A stretch of 64,000 nt of DNA from Candidatus Rhodoferax mariagerensis (GTDB taxonomy: Bacteria > Pseudomonadota > Gammaproteobacteria > Burkholderiales > Burkholderiaceae_C), in assembly GCA_016719055.1 (NCBI GenBank), contig JADKAW010000015.1, positions 86,792 to 150,791 on the forward strand, given 5' to 3'. Positions within the stretch are counted from its first letter, which is position 1, and each line of letters starts with the position of its first letter. A program made the position numbers and the translations under genes. The notes under the pieces are model-generated. The model saw only the letters and a list, made by a program, of their open reading frames with translations. It ran no database searches and was not told where the DNA came from. This document shows, in pieces, positions 39,601 through 46,754 of this stretch.

Positions 39601-39777
39601 AAGCTGCGCCGGTGCGGCACCGGGCAGCGAGGCCGTCACGGTGACGGTGGGCAGGTCCAGGTCGGGAAACTGCTGCACCTTCATGGCCTTGAACGACAAC
39701 AGGCCGGCAAAGCTCAGCAGCACAAACAGCATCACCGCCGGGATCGGGTTTTTGATCGACCACGCAGAAACATTCAT
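36667..39777 (-). CDS. RND efflux permease (HAE-1 family)
   Basis: 1036 residues, normal length, about 12 membrane helices. N-terminus SIKNPIPAVMLFVLL; porter-domain landmarks VTASLPGAAPAQLETEVARK and GVGAISRVGGVTRQVEV; helix 4 carries VIGVLVDDAIVEVENITRH with the paired Asp of the proton relay (VDD). It moves substrates from periplasm or inner membrane through the outer-membrane partner in exchange for protons. In the operon the order is outer membrane protein, adaptor, permease. Substrates are not predictable; drugs or solvents are usual for this group. Confidence 0.93.
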   Translation of the reverse strand: MNVSAWSIKNPIPAVMLFVLLSFAGLLSFKAMKVQQFPDLDLPTVTVTASLPGAAPAQLETEVARKIENAIASLQGLKNIYTKVQDGGVTVTAEFRLEKPTQEAVDDVRSAVQGVRSDLPTDVRDPVVRKMDLAGAPILAYAVRVPSMDDEALSWFVDNTLTRRLLSVKGVGAISRVGGVTRQVEVALDPFKLQALGATAADISRQLRQVQTESAGGRADIGGSEQPMRTLATVKTVAELSQLELALSDGRRLRLDQVASVQDTVAEPRALALLNGVPVVGFEVSRSRGASEVEVGAAVRLALDELKQQHPDMVLTEAFDFVTPVAEEYDGSMVLLYEGAILAVVVVWLFLRNWRATFVSAVALPLSVIPAFIGMGYLGFSVNVITLLALSLVIGVLVDDAIVEVENITRHLHMGKTPYQAAMEAADEIGLAVIATTFTLISVFLPTAFMAGIPGKFFKQFGWTAALAVFASLVVARALTPMMAAYVMKPSAQQHQEPWWMARYLRWSDWALSHRWLTMAAAGAFFVGSLMLIPLLPKGFIPPDDNSQTQINLELPPGATLAQTRAAAEAARLLVTKLATVQSVYTTIGGGAAGSDPFAPQGASEVRKATLTVLLTERGKRPRKQGIENEIRAALAELPGVRSKVGLGGSGEKYLLVLTGEDPLALATAATAVEKDLRTIPGLGQIASSASLIRTEIAVRPDFARAADLGVTSSAIGETLRIATVGDFDAGLAKLNLSQRQVPIVVKLADAARQDLDLLGRLAVPGLKGPVMLSQVASLSLTGGPAVIDRLNRSRNITFEIELSGAPLGDVTEAVAKLPSITSLPPGVKQLALGDAEVMDELFASFGLAMLTGILCIYIVLVLLFKDFLHPFTILTALPLSLGGAFVALLGTGMSFSMPSLIGLIMLMGIATKNSILLVEYAIVARRGHDGSDGHPVVAPMSRHDALIDACHKRARPVIMTTLAMGAGMLPIAVGWGAADSSFRSPMAVAVIGGLMTSTVLSLLVIPAVFTVVDDFGGWVRRLFGRLLGRGGASQE

Positions 39778-39789
39778 CTGTCGCGCTCC

Positions 39790-39842
39790 TTATTTACTAG
39801 CTGCCTGCGCAGGTGCCACCTGGGCTGGAGTGCTTTTTTCTT
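39790..39842 (+). repeat. Possible degenerate repeat family A copy at adaptor gene end
   Basis: TATTTACTAGCTGCCTGCGC, then TGGGCTGGAGTGCTTTTTTC: resembles the copy at 36614-36664. It would encode the last residues of the adaptor on the minus strand. A weak match. Confidence 0.35.
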
Positions 39843-40959
39843 TGGAAATCTGGGCAGGCTCAGCCACTACGCGAACCAGATCACCCTCACTCAAAAAGCT
39901 GGCGCCACTGGCCACCAGCCGGTCCTCAGGCCTAAGGCCGGACAAAATTTCAACCTGATCACCCAGCACCCTGCCCGTTTGCACCTTGAGCTGGCTGACC
40001 CGGTTGTCGGCACCCACGCGCATCACAAAGCTGAAGCCCTCGCGCACCAGCACCGCACTTTGCAGCACTGTGAGCGCGCTGGACTGCCCCAGCTCAAACT
40101 CGCCGCGCGCAAACATGCCTGGCTTGAAACTGGCCCCAGAGGGCAAATCCACGTACACCAGCCCGTTGCGGCTCTGCGCGTCCACCGTGGGCGCCACCAT
40201 GCGCACCCGACCCTTGAGCTGGGCGCCGCCTGGGGCGGTCACCAGCACACTGGTGCCTGCCGTCACACGCCCGAGTTCGCTCGATGTCAGTTCGGCACGC
40301 CATTCCAGCCGGCTCTGGCGGATCAGACGAAACATCTCGGTGCCCGCCCCGACCACCGCACCCACGGTGGCCGTGCGGCTGGAGATGATGCCGGCATCGG
40401 GTGCCAGCACCTGCGTGTGTTTCAAGCGCAACAACTGGGCGTCAAGCTGCGCCCGGGCCGACTCCACACGGGCTTTGGCGGTGAGTTCCTGCGTCAAATA
40501 CAGGCTGACCTGCTGGGCGCTGAGTGCTCCGCTGCCTTGCACGGCGCGGGCGCGGTCGGCGTTGGCAACGGCCTCCAGCGCGTTGGCATTGGCTTCGGCC
40601 AGCGCAGCGCGCGCCAGCGCCACATCAGCCTGCACACCCTCGGGCGCAAAAGTAGCCAAGCGTTGGCCGCGCTGCACCCGGTCACCCACGCTGGCCAGCA
40701 GTTCCTGCACGCGCAGGCCGCTGGCCTCAGACCCGATGCTGGCTTCCTGCCAGGCGGCCACATTGCCGTTGGCGGCAAGTTTGATGGGCAGGTTGGCGGT
40801 TTTGGCCTGCGTCAGGCTCACCGTCAGGGCTGGTTTGGCCACAGCCTCGGGCTTGGCGGCGTCGGCCGCCGCAGAATGCCGGGCCACCAGGACCAGCCCC
40901 GACAGGGCCAGTGCCGCCATCAGCGTCAGAGAAAAGGATTTAAGTTGGATCTGTGACAT
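39790..40959 (-). CDS. RND efflux periplasmic adaptor subunit
   Basis: 389 residues from ATG 40959, chosen because GAGAAAG precedes it and the signal peptide (LTLMAALALSGLVLVARHSA) starts at once; the frame extends upstream to 41040 through unrelated spacer. Lipoyl-like halves flank an alpha-helical hairpin (ALARAALAEANANALEAVA), and beta-barrel segments include GVLAPDAGIISSRTATVGAV-like VLAPDAGIISSRTATVGAVV. It bridges the permease and the TolC-type channel. The last residues (SKEKSTPAQVAPAQAASK) overlap a possible repeat copy at 39790-39842. Confidence 0.9.
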   Translation of the reverse strand: MSQIQLKSFSLTLMAALALSGLVLVARHSAAADAAKPEAVAKPALTVSLTQAKTANLPIKLAANGNVAAWQEASIGSEASGLRVQELLASVGDRVQRGQRLATFAPEGVQADVALARAALAEANANALEAVANADRARAVQGSGALSAQQVSLYLTQELTAKARVESARAQLDAQLLRLKHTQVLAPDAGIISSRTATVGAVVGAGTEMFRLIRQSRLEWRAELTSSELGRVTAGTSVLVTAPGGAQLKGRVRMVAPTVDAQSRNGLVYVDLPSGASFKPGMFARGEFELGQSSALTVLQSAVLVREGFSFVMRVGADNRVSQLKVQTGRVLGDQVEILSGLRPEDRLVASGASFLSEGDLVRVVAEPAQISKEKSTPAQVAPAQAASK

Positions 40960-41014
40960 GGAAACTTTCTCACTTGAAATTGAAGTCAATGGCAGGGTGA
41001 TCAGCGCACACGCT

Positions 41015-41107
41015 GCAGCAGATTTGGGGTCGGATCCCAATTCGGCAAAACACGCTCACACCAGCGAACACGGTTCATCCGAATTGGGCTCTGACCCCAA
41101 CTCTGCG
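41015..41107 (+). repeat. Paired palindromic repeat, family B (BIME-like), copy 1
   Basis: Left unit AGATTTGGGGTCGGATCCCA-ATTCGG; right unit, inverted, CCGAATTGGGCTCTGACCCC-AA, about 35 bases apart. The same asymmetric pair occurs at 62527-62621 (reverse) and 63825-63919. Here the right unit encodes the C-terminal RRVGVRAQFG of the outer-membrane efflux protein and supplies its stop. Confidence 0.85.
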
Positions 41108-42523
41108 GGCCAAGCCACCAGACGCCGAAACCTGTCCGGGCTCAAAGCCGCCACCCACCGCCCGGTACAGCGCCACCCAGGCGCGCTGGCGTTCCAGCCC
41201 CAGCGCCAGCAGCGCCGACTCGGCCGCCAGCGCGCTGCGCCGGGCGTCTTCAAGCTCCATCAGGCTGGCCAGGCCCTGGTCATAACGGTTTTGCGTGGCC
41301 GCCAGCGATTGGGCATAACCCTGTGTGGCAACTTGCGCATCAGCAGCACGGGCCTGGGTGCTGTCAAGCTGAATCAGGGCTTCTTCCACCTCGCGCACAG
41401 CCTGGCGCACGCGGCCCTGATAGGCCACCACCGCCGCCTGGTAACTGGCCTGGGCGGCGGTGACCTGGGCCGCACGCTGGCCGGCGTCAAACAGGGGCAG
41501 GCTCAGCGCCAGCGGCCCAAAAGACCAGGTGGACAGGCGGGTGCTGGTGTCGCCACTGCTGACGCGCAAGCTGCCAATTGATCCGCTCAGGCTCAGGCGC
41601 GGCCATTGCTGCGCTTTGGCACTGCCGACCTGCGCGCTGGCCAGCACCACATCGCGCTCGGCGGCAAACACGTCAGGGCGCTGCGAGATCACCTCAACCG
41701 GCAAATTTGCTACAGTAAATGTAGCTTCTTGCCATTTATCCATAAGGGCTAGAGCCAATTTTTTCTGAAGGTCGGGTTCACTCATGCCAGTTAGTGCCAC
41801 CAGCCCTTTGGTGGCCAGCTCACAGGCGCTGGCCTGTTGCGTGGCGCGGCTATTGGCCTCGGCGGCACTGGCACGGGCCATGGCCGCCACCGACGGTGCC
41901 ACAAAACCGGCCGTGGCGCTGATGGCGCTCAGGCGTGCTGTTTGCTGGCGCGACTGGGCATCGCGGCGGGCCACCGCCAGCTGTTGCTGACAATTGCGCA
42001 GGCCGTGGTAAAGGTTGGCCACCTCAGCCGCCACCGACACCCGGGCGTCGTGCCACAGTGCCTGACTGCTCTGCACCTGGGCCTGTGCGGCGCGGCTGAC
42101 GGCGCGGTTGGCGCCCACCAGGTCAAGCTCCCACGACGCCTGCAAACCGGCTTGCAAGGTGCTGGTCACCGGCACATCAGGCTGGCTGACACCCCGGCTG
42201 GCGCTGGCCTGTGCATTCAAATTGGGCAACAGCGCGGCATTGGCAGCTGCCTGGTCGGCGCGGGCGGATGCAATGCGCGCCTGCGCCTGCGCCACCGACG
42301 GGCTCACGGCCTGGGCCGCCTCAATCAGCTCAAGCAGCAGCGCATCGCCCTGGCGCTGCCACCAATTGGACAGCGCAGCCAGCGAGCCCTGGTGCGGCAG
42401 CGGTGCCTGCCAGGCCGGGGCAACCACCATTGGCACCTGGGCCGGGGGCATGATGTTGGCGCAGGCTGACAGCACCAGCAGCGCAGTCGGGGCAACCAAG
42501 CGTTGGATGGTTGGGAACTTCAT
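41075..42523 (-). CDS. Efflux outer-membrane lipoprotein, NodT/TolC family
   Basis: 482 residues from ATG 42523 (MKFPTIQRLV). Lipoprotein signal ALLVLSACAN with the lipobox Cys. Two outer-membrane efflux repeats; typical pieces are ASWELDLVGANR, NLPVEVISQRPDVFAAERDV, LSGSIGS, LPLFDAGQRAAQV and QNRYDQGLASLMELEDARR. It forms the outer-membrane exit duct for the adjacent RND pump. A family A repeat (41709-41766) is in frame (LQKKLALALMDKWQEATFTV), and the final residues come from the family B repeat, so the native end seems to have been replaced. Confidence 0.92.
   Translation of the reverse strand: MKFPTIQRLVAPTALLVLSACANIMPPAQVPMVVAPAWQAPLPHQGSLAALSNWWQRQGDALLLELIEAAQAVSPSVAQAQARIASARADQAAANAALLPNLNAQASASRGVSQPDVPVTSTLQAGLQASWELDLVGANRAVSRAAQAQVQSSQALWHDARVSVAAEVANLYHGLRNCQQQLAVARRDAQSRQQTARLSAISATAGFVAPSVAAMARASAAEANSRATQQASACELATKGLVALTGMSEPDLQKKLALALMDKWQEATFTVANLPVEVISQRPDVFAAERDVVLASAQVGSAKAQQWPRLSLSGSIGSLRVSSGDTSTRLSTWSFGPLALSLPLFDAGQRAAQVTAAQASYQAAVVAYQGRVRQAVREVEEALIQLDSTQARAADAQVATQGYAQSLAATQNRYDQGLASLMELEDARRSALAAESALLALGLERQRAWVALYRAVGGGFEPGQVSASGGLARRVGVRAQFG
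41709..41766 (+). repeat. Dispersed repeat family A, in-frame copy in outer-membrane efflux gene
   Basis: CTACAGTAAATGTAGCTTCT, then CATAAGGGCTAGAGCCAATT. Read on the minus strand it encodes KLALALMDKWQEATFTVA just before the conserved NLPVEVISQRPD block. Confidence 0.75.
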
Positions 42524-42730
42524 GGTCAGGATAAAACAACTTTCAGGCAATAAATAGGGCTGGATTCGCGTGACGCCGGGCATCAACAAGCTGTCAAGGG
42601 AGCGGTGGCGGCGACGCGACTATTTTGCACGATCGCCATTGTGCCAACGCCAGCCTACAAGCTGCCAAGCCAGCAGGTTTATGATTTCACCGGTCGCCGT
42701 GTCAACGACCCAGAACAGATTGGACACCCC

Positions 42731-43633
42731 ATGAACTGGTTTGAAGATTTTGAAACCCGCCAAGTTGACGTCAATGGTGTGCATATTTTTGCCCGAGTCT
42801 CGCATGGCATGCGTTGCGCACGCCCGGCCTTGCTGCTGCTGCACGGTTTTCCGCAAACCCATGTGATGTGGAACCGGGTGGCACACGCGCTGGTGAACGA
42901 TTTTTACCTGGTGATGCCTGATTTGCGGGGTTATGGCGACTCTGGCAAACCGCCGGGTCTACCCGATCACAGCAACTACAGCAAGCGCAGCATGGCGCAG
43001 GACATGGTTGAACTGATGAACGCGCTGGGCATCAACCGTTTTGCGCTGTGTGGGCATGACCGGGGTGGCCGGGTGGCGCACCGGCTGGCGCTGGACCACC
43101 CTGAACGGGTGGTCAAACTCAGCGTGATCGACATTGTCCCCACGCTGGACATGTATGCTGCCAGCAGTTTTGCCTTTGCCCAGGCCTGTTACCACTGGTT
43201 CCACCTTATTCAGCCGGCACCGCTGCCTGAGACCATGATTGGCGGCAACCCGCTGGCCTACCTGCACCTCAAGCTCGGCGGCTGGGGCACCGGCGGCATG
43301 GCGCACATCGAGCCGGCTGCACTGGCCGAGTACGAGCGCTGTTTTTGCAAGCCCCAGACCATCCACGCGGTGTGCGAGGACTACCGCGCCAGCGCCGGTA
43401 TTGATCTGGAACACGACCGCGCCAGCCGGGCCGCAGGGCACAAGATTGCCTGCGACACGCAGGTGCTGTGGGGCCAGCGCGGCGTGGTGCAGCGTCTGTT
43501 TCAACCGCTGGCCCTGTGGCAGGCCCAGTGTGCTGGCAGGGTGTCGGGGTCTGCTGTGGCTGCCGGGCATTTCATTCCAGAAGAGCTGCCGACCGAGACG
43601 GCCCACTGCTTGCTGTCGTTTTATCAAACCTAG
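42731..43633 (+). CDS. Alpha/beta hydrolase, fluoroacetate/haloacetate dehalogenase-like
   Basis: 300 residues from ATG 42731 (MNWFEDFETRQVDVNG); the frame is open upstream to 42605, but that part is not conserved. The fold and catalytic set match fluoroacetate dehalogenases: oxyanion HGFPQTHVMW, nucleophile box GHDRGGRVAHRLALDHP (Asp plus the two carboxylate-binding Arg), halide-pocket His-Trp in CYHWFHLIQPAPLPE, and the late catalytic His in GHFIPEELPTETA. It would hydrolyse haloacetates to glycolate. The usual Tyr halide ligand is plausible in CEDYRASAGIDLEHD. It is divergent from the efflux operon by about 200 bases. Confidence 0.85.
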   Translation: MNWFEDFETRQVDVNGVHIFARVSHGMRCARPALLLLHGFPQTHVMWNRVAHALVNDFYLVMPDLRGYGDSGKPPGLPDHSNYSKRSMAQDMVELMNALGINRFALCGHDRGGRVAHRLALDHPERVVKLSVIDIVPTLDMYAASSFAFAQACYHWFHLIQPAPLPETMIGGNPLAYLHLKLGGWGTGGMAHIEPAALAEYERCFCKPQTIHAVCEDYRASAGIDLEHDRASRAAGHKIACDTQVLWGQRGVVQRLFQPLALWQAQCAGRVSGSAVAAGHFIPEELPTETAHCLLSFYQT

Positions 43634-43734
43634 AGGCTCAGTGATCCGGGCATTGATTTCACAGACGCAGCCTGTCTGAGTTGGCTGAAAATCAACCAAT
43701 GCGTGGATGATTTTCAACCATTAAATATCGTCCA

Positions 43735-44098
43735 TGCACCCCAGACACATTGCACCCAGGCTGGCCAATGCCCTGTCCGACACCCAGGTCGTCGTTATCA
43801 GTGGCTCCCGGCAAAGTGGCAAGAGCACGCTGGATCAAAGTATAAAAAGCGGCTGATGCCACACTGCGCCAGTACCTGACGCTCGACGAGGTGCAGCGCG
43901 CCCCTGAGCTTTTTCTACCCATCAAGGCGGCCGTGGACAGAGACTGTCAACCGGGCCGCTTTTTACTTCAAGAGTCTGCGCCATTGACAAGAAACCGAAA
44001 GCGCCATGTTCCAGCGCGGCATCGTGCTGCACGCTGGGTGCGAGGTGGTGCCATTCGGCCAACACCTTTGGGCCATGCCCTTGTCGGTGTGGTGGGCA
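43735..44098 (+). pseudogene. Remnant of an AAA_14/DUF4143-type ATPase gene
   Basis: Three pieces in shifted frames: MHPRHIAPRLANAL with a Walker A-like SGSRQSGKSTL; then LDEVQRAPELFLPIKAAVDR with GRFLLQESA; then FQRGIVLHAGCEVVPFGQHL with WAMPLSVWW, the usual C-terminal end of such proteins. Most of the middle is missing. It is clearly dead. The rest of 43634-44423 is gene-free apart from a repeat at 44102-44156. Confidence 0.75.
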
Positions 44099-44101
44099 AT
44101 A

Positions 44102-44156
44102 AATCAAAAATATAGCGCTTAGCGCCCGTCAACAAAGGGCTAGAGCCTAATTTCTC
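44102..44156 (+). repeat. Dispersed repeat family A, intergenic copy
   Basis: AATCAAAAATATAGCGCTTA, GCGCCCGTCAACAAAGGGC, TAGAGCCTAATTTCTCGC: a well-preserved copy directly after the ATPase pseudogene. Confidence 0.85.
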
Positions 44157-44423
44157 GCAAAACTTCATCCCGACCCAGTGCCTGTCACTCAGGTTATTTC
44201 AGCCAAAAACTCAGGTGTTGACCTGATAGCTGACCTTGGCGCCCACACGTAAACTGACTTGGTCAACAGAAAATTTTGACTGGCCAAAAATCCTTTTGAA
44301 ACATTGCGGTTTCATGGGATGTGTGAACCAGTCCTGGACTGACGGAGACAAGCGGCGCAAACTTTGAACATCACAAAAAGATGCGCTGATGCTGATAAAT
44401 GTGGCACGTTGGAGTACAAAAAA

Positions 44424-45512
44424 ATGACCACACATGACGAACTGAAGGTCCTGAGTCCCGGTGGACTGCAGCAATTCTGGCACTTGCAGCCCGACGCTGT
44501 AGCGGCCGTGACTACGCGCCTGCATGACGCCTATGGTTCGCGGAACGAGCGTACAGGCACTGCTGACCTGGTGGCCTGTCGTGAAGACCTGACTTTCCAT
44601 CTCGAATTTTTGCGGCCGGTGCTGGAGTTTGGCCTGCTGCAACCCATGGTCGACTATCTGCTGTGGTTTGCCAGCGTGCAGACGGCGCGTGGTATGCCGG
44701 CCGTGTACCTGACGCAGTCGCTGGACTGGCTGGCCGACTTCTTTGCCGAGACCATGGACTCCGCCGAGGCAGCGGTGGTGGCCAACGCACTGTGGGCGGC
44801 GCGCAAGAAGTTTGTCGATTCCATCAATGCACCGATGGTCACGCCGCAAGCACCCGTTGCCTGGGCACAAGCGGCAGCTTTCGAGGCCGCGCTGCTCAGC
44901 GGAAGTCAGCGCGAGGCCCTTGGCATTGTGAATACCTGCCTGGACGACGACAAAAGCCTGATTGAGGTGCAACTGCACGTGATTCAACCAGCGCTTTACA
45001 GCATTGGTGAGAAGTGGCAAGCCAATTTGGTCAGTGTGGCGCAGGAACACATGGCGACAGCGGTGGTGGAGTCGGTGATGACGGTCGCCTTGCTGCGCTC
45101 TCCGCCGCCGGTGCCGAACGGCCGGCGGGTGCTGCTGGCCTGTGTGGCGGGTAACCATCACGCGATTGGCCTGCGCATGGTCGCTGATTCGTTTTTGCTG
45201 AGCGGCTGGGAGGTCGAATACCTCGGTGCCAATGTGCCAACGCCGGCCCTGGTGCAACAGGTGGCCGACTGGAAGCCCGATGTGGTGGGCCTGTCCGTTT
45301 CCTTTGCCCAACAATTGGGAACGGTCAAGACCGTGATTGCCGCGCTGACCGAACGCCTGGGTGCAGCGCGTCCGGCGGTGATCGTGGGTGGACTGGCCGT
45401 CAATCGCTTCAACCATCTGGCGGTGGCCGCGGGTGCCGATGCCTCGGGTGTCGATGCGCTGGTGGCAGTGGATTCCGCCAACGGCATTTTGGGCAGCCGC
45501 AGCAGCCGGTGA
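44424..45512 (+). CDS. Cobalamin-binding photosensor-like protein (CarH-type B12 domain)
   Basis: 362 residues from ATG 44424, nine bases after GGAG; an upstream ATG at 44364 is in frame without a good site. The C-terminal half has a helical cap with the motif W-QANLVSVAQ-EH (W-x9-EH), the adenosylcobalamin photoreceptor signature of CarH/LitR, then a Rossmann B12 domain with NHHAIG in place of the usual D/E-x-H-x2-G, and GLSVSFAQQL and VIVGGLAVN loops. There is no DNA-binding domain; the N-terminal half is an unassigned helical region. Its stop shares a base with the kinase start (TGATG), so it probably feeds that kinase. A light or B12-state signal is inferred. Confidence 0.85.
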   Translation: MTTHDELKVLSPGGLQQFWHLQPDAVAAVTTRLHDAYGSRNERTGTADLVACREDLTFHLEFLRPVLEFGLLQPMVDYLLWFASVQTARGMPAVYLTQSLDWLADFFAETMDSAEAAVVANALWAARKKFVDSINAPMVTPQAPVAWAQAAAFEAALLSGSQREALGIVNTCLDDDKSLIEVQLHVIQPALYSIGEKWQANLVSVAQEHMATAVVESVMTVALLRSPPPVPNGRRVLLACVAGNHHAIGLRMVADSFLLSGWEVEYLGANVPTPALVQQVADWKPDVVGLSVSFAQQLGTVKTVIAALTERLGAARPAVIVGGLAVNRFNHLAVAAGADASGVDALVAVDSANGILGSRSSR

Positions 45513-46735
45513 TGGCAGCGTCAACCGACCTGGCGACACTGCTCGCCGTTGCAACAGCCACATTGAGCGAGCGCGGTGAGCTGATCCAGGCCAATGCCGG
45601 ATTTCTGCGACTGGTGCAGTTGGCGCAGTTGCCGCCACACCAGACGAACATCGCACGCTTCTTCATCCAGCCCACGTTCCAGACACTGCAAGCAGCACCG
45701 CCAGATACCCAAGACCTGGTGTACCAGGGTCTGCTGACGGTGGGCGAATATGCGGGACAAACGCGCACGCTGCGCACCCGCATCTGGCGTAACAGCGGCC
45801 AGTTTCAGCTGCTGGCCGAACATGACATTGAAGACCTGGAGCGGCTCAACACCACCATCCTCAGCCTCAACCACGATTACACCCAGACGCAAGTCGAGCT
45901 TGCCCAGACCAATCTCAAGCTACAGGCCACCAACACCCGCCTGAAAGAGACGCAAAAAAAGCTGGTCGAGGCCGAAAAAATGGCCTCACTGGGTGTGCTG
46001 GTGGCCGGCGTCGCGCATGAAATCAACACGCCGCTAGGTGTCAGCCTGGCTGCGGCCAGCGCATGGCAAGGTCAATCCAGGCAGCTTGCCACGAGTTTTG
46101 CCGAGCGCCGCATGACGCAGGCGGACCTGACCCGTTATCTTGAATCCTCCGCCGGTTGCAGCACCCTGATCAGTGGCAACCTGGAGCGCATAGGCCACCT
46201 GATCGACAGTTTTCGCCAGGTGGCCGTGGGCGGCGCAGTGCAGGGCGCGCAAGCGTTTCACTTGAGGAAAACGCTGGACAACGTGGTGAGTAGCTTTGCT
46301 ACCAGATTGCTGGAAGGCGGCGTGCAGACACGAATCGACTGTGCGGCAGAGTTGCTGGTAGAAGGCAGCCCTGAAGACTGGGCCAGTATCTTCACCCATC
46401 TTGTTGACAACTCCTTAAAGCACGGCTTCAAAGGGCGCGGACACGGTTGCATTGACATTCAGGTCTTGCAGAACGCCCGGGGGGCGCTCATAGAGTACCG
46501 AGATAACGGCCTGGGCATGAGCGCGCAGACCCTGGCACGCGTCTTTGACCCCTTCTTCACCACCGATCTCCAGCAGGGCATGGGCCTGGGCATGCATCTG
46601 GTGTACAACCTGATTACCCATCGCTTGGGCGGCACCATCACCTGCGACAGCAAAGCCGACGCTGGCGTGCGATTGCACATTGAAGTGCCTTCATGCCGCC
46701 AGAATCAGGAAATGCCTGAGCCGGCTTCTGCTTAG
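45512..46735 (+). CDS. Sensor histidine kinase partnered with the B12 photosensor
   Basis: 407 residues from ATG 45512. A PAS-like N-terminus is followed by a coiled coil (about residues 110-150; LAQTNLKLQATNTRLKETQK). The H-box is GVAHEINTPLGVSLAA, then HATPase_c with N-box FTHLVDNSLKHGF, G1 EYRDNGLGMS and F/G2 FDPFFTTDLQQGMGLGM. No membrane segment is visible, so it is soluble. It is translationally coupled to the cobalamin protein upstream. The H-box region and C-terminus closely resemble the DUF1638-fused kinase at 49730-51502, suggesting duplication and a shared response regulator. Confidence 0.9.
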   Translation: MAASTDLATLLAVATATLSERGELIQANAGFLRLVQLAQLPPHQTNIARFFIQPTFQTLQAAPPDTQDLVYQGLLTVGEYAGQTRTLRTRIWRNSGQFQLLAEHDIEDLERLNTTILSLNHDYTQTQVELAQTNLKLQATNTRLKETQKKLVEAEKMASLGVLVAGVAHEINTPLGVSLAAASAWQGQSRQLATSFAERRMTQADLTRYLESSAGCSTLISGNLERIGHLIDSFRQVAVGGAVQGAQAFHLRKTLDNVVSSFATRLLEGGVQTRIDCAAELLVEGSPEDWASIFTHLVDNSLKHGFKGRGHGCIDIQVLQNARGALIEYRDNGLGMSAQTLARVFDPFFTTDLQQGMGLGMHLVYNLITHRLGGTITCDSKADAGVRLHIEVPSCRQNQEMPEPASA

Positions 46736-46754
46736 GCGCCAAAAGCGGGGTCAA

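Noticed and set aside
38236..40956. A 906-residue His/Arg/Gln-rich open frame on the plus strand
   Set aside because: It is the antisense of the RND permease and adaptor genes; composition is that of a GC-rich shadow frame and it crosses two real genes.
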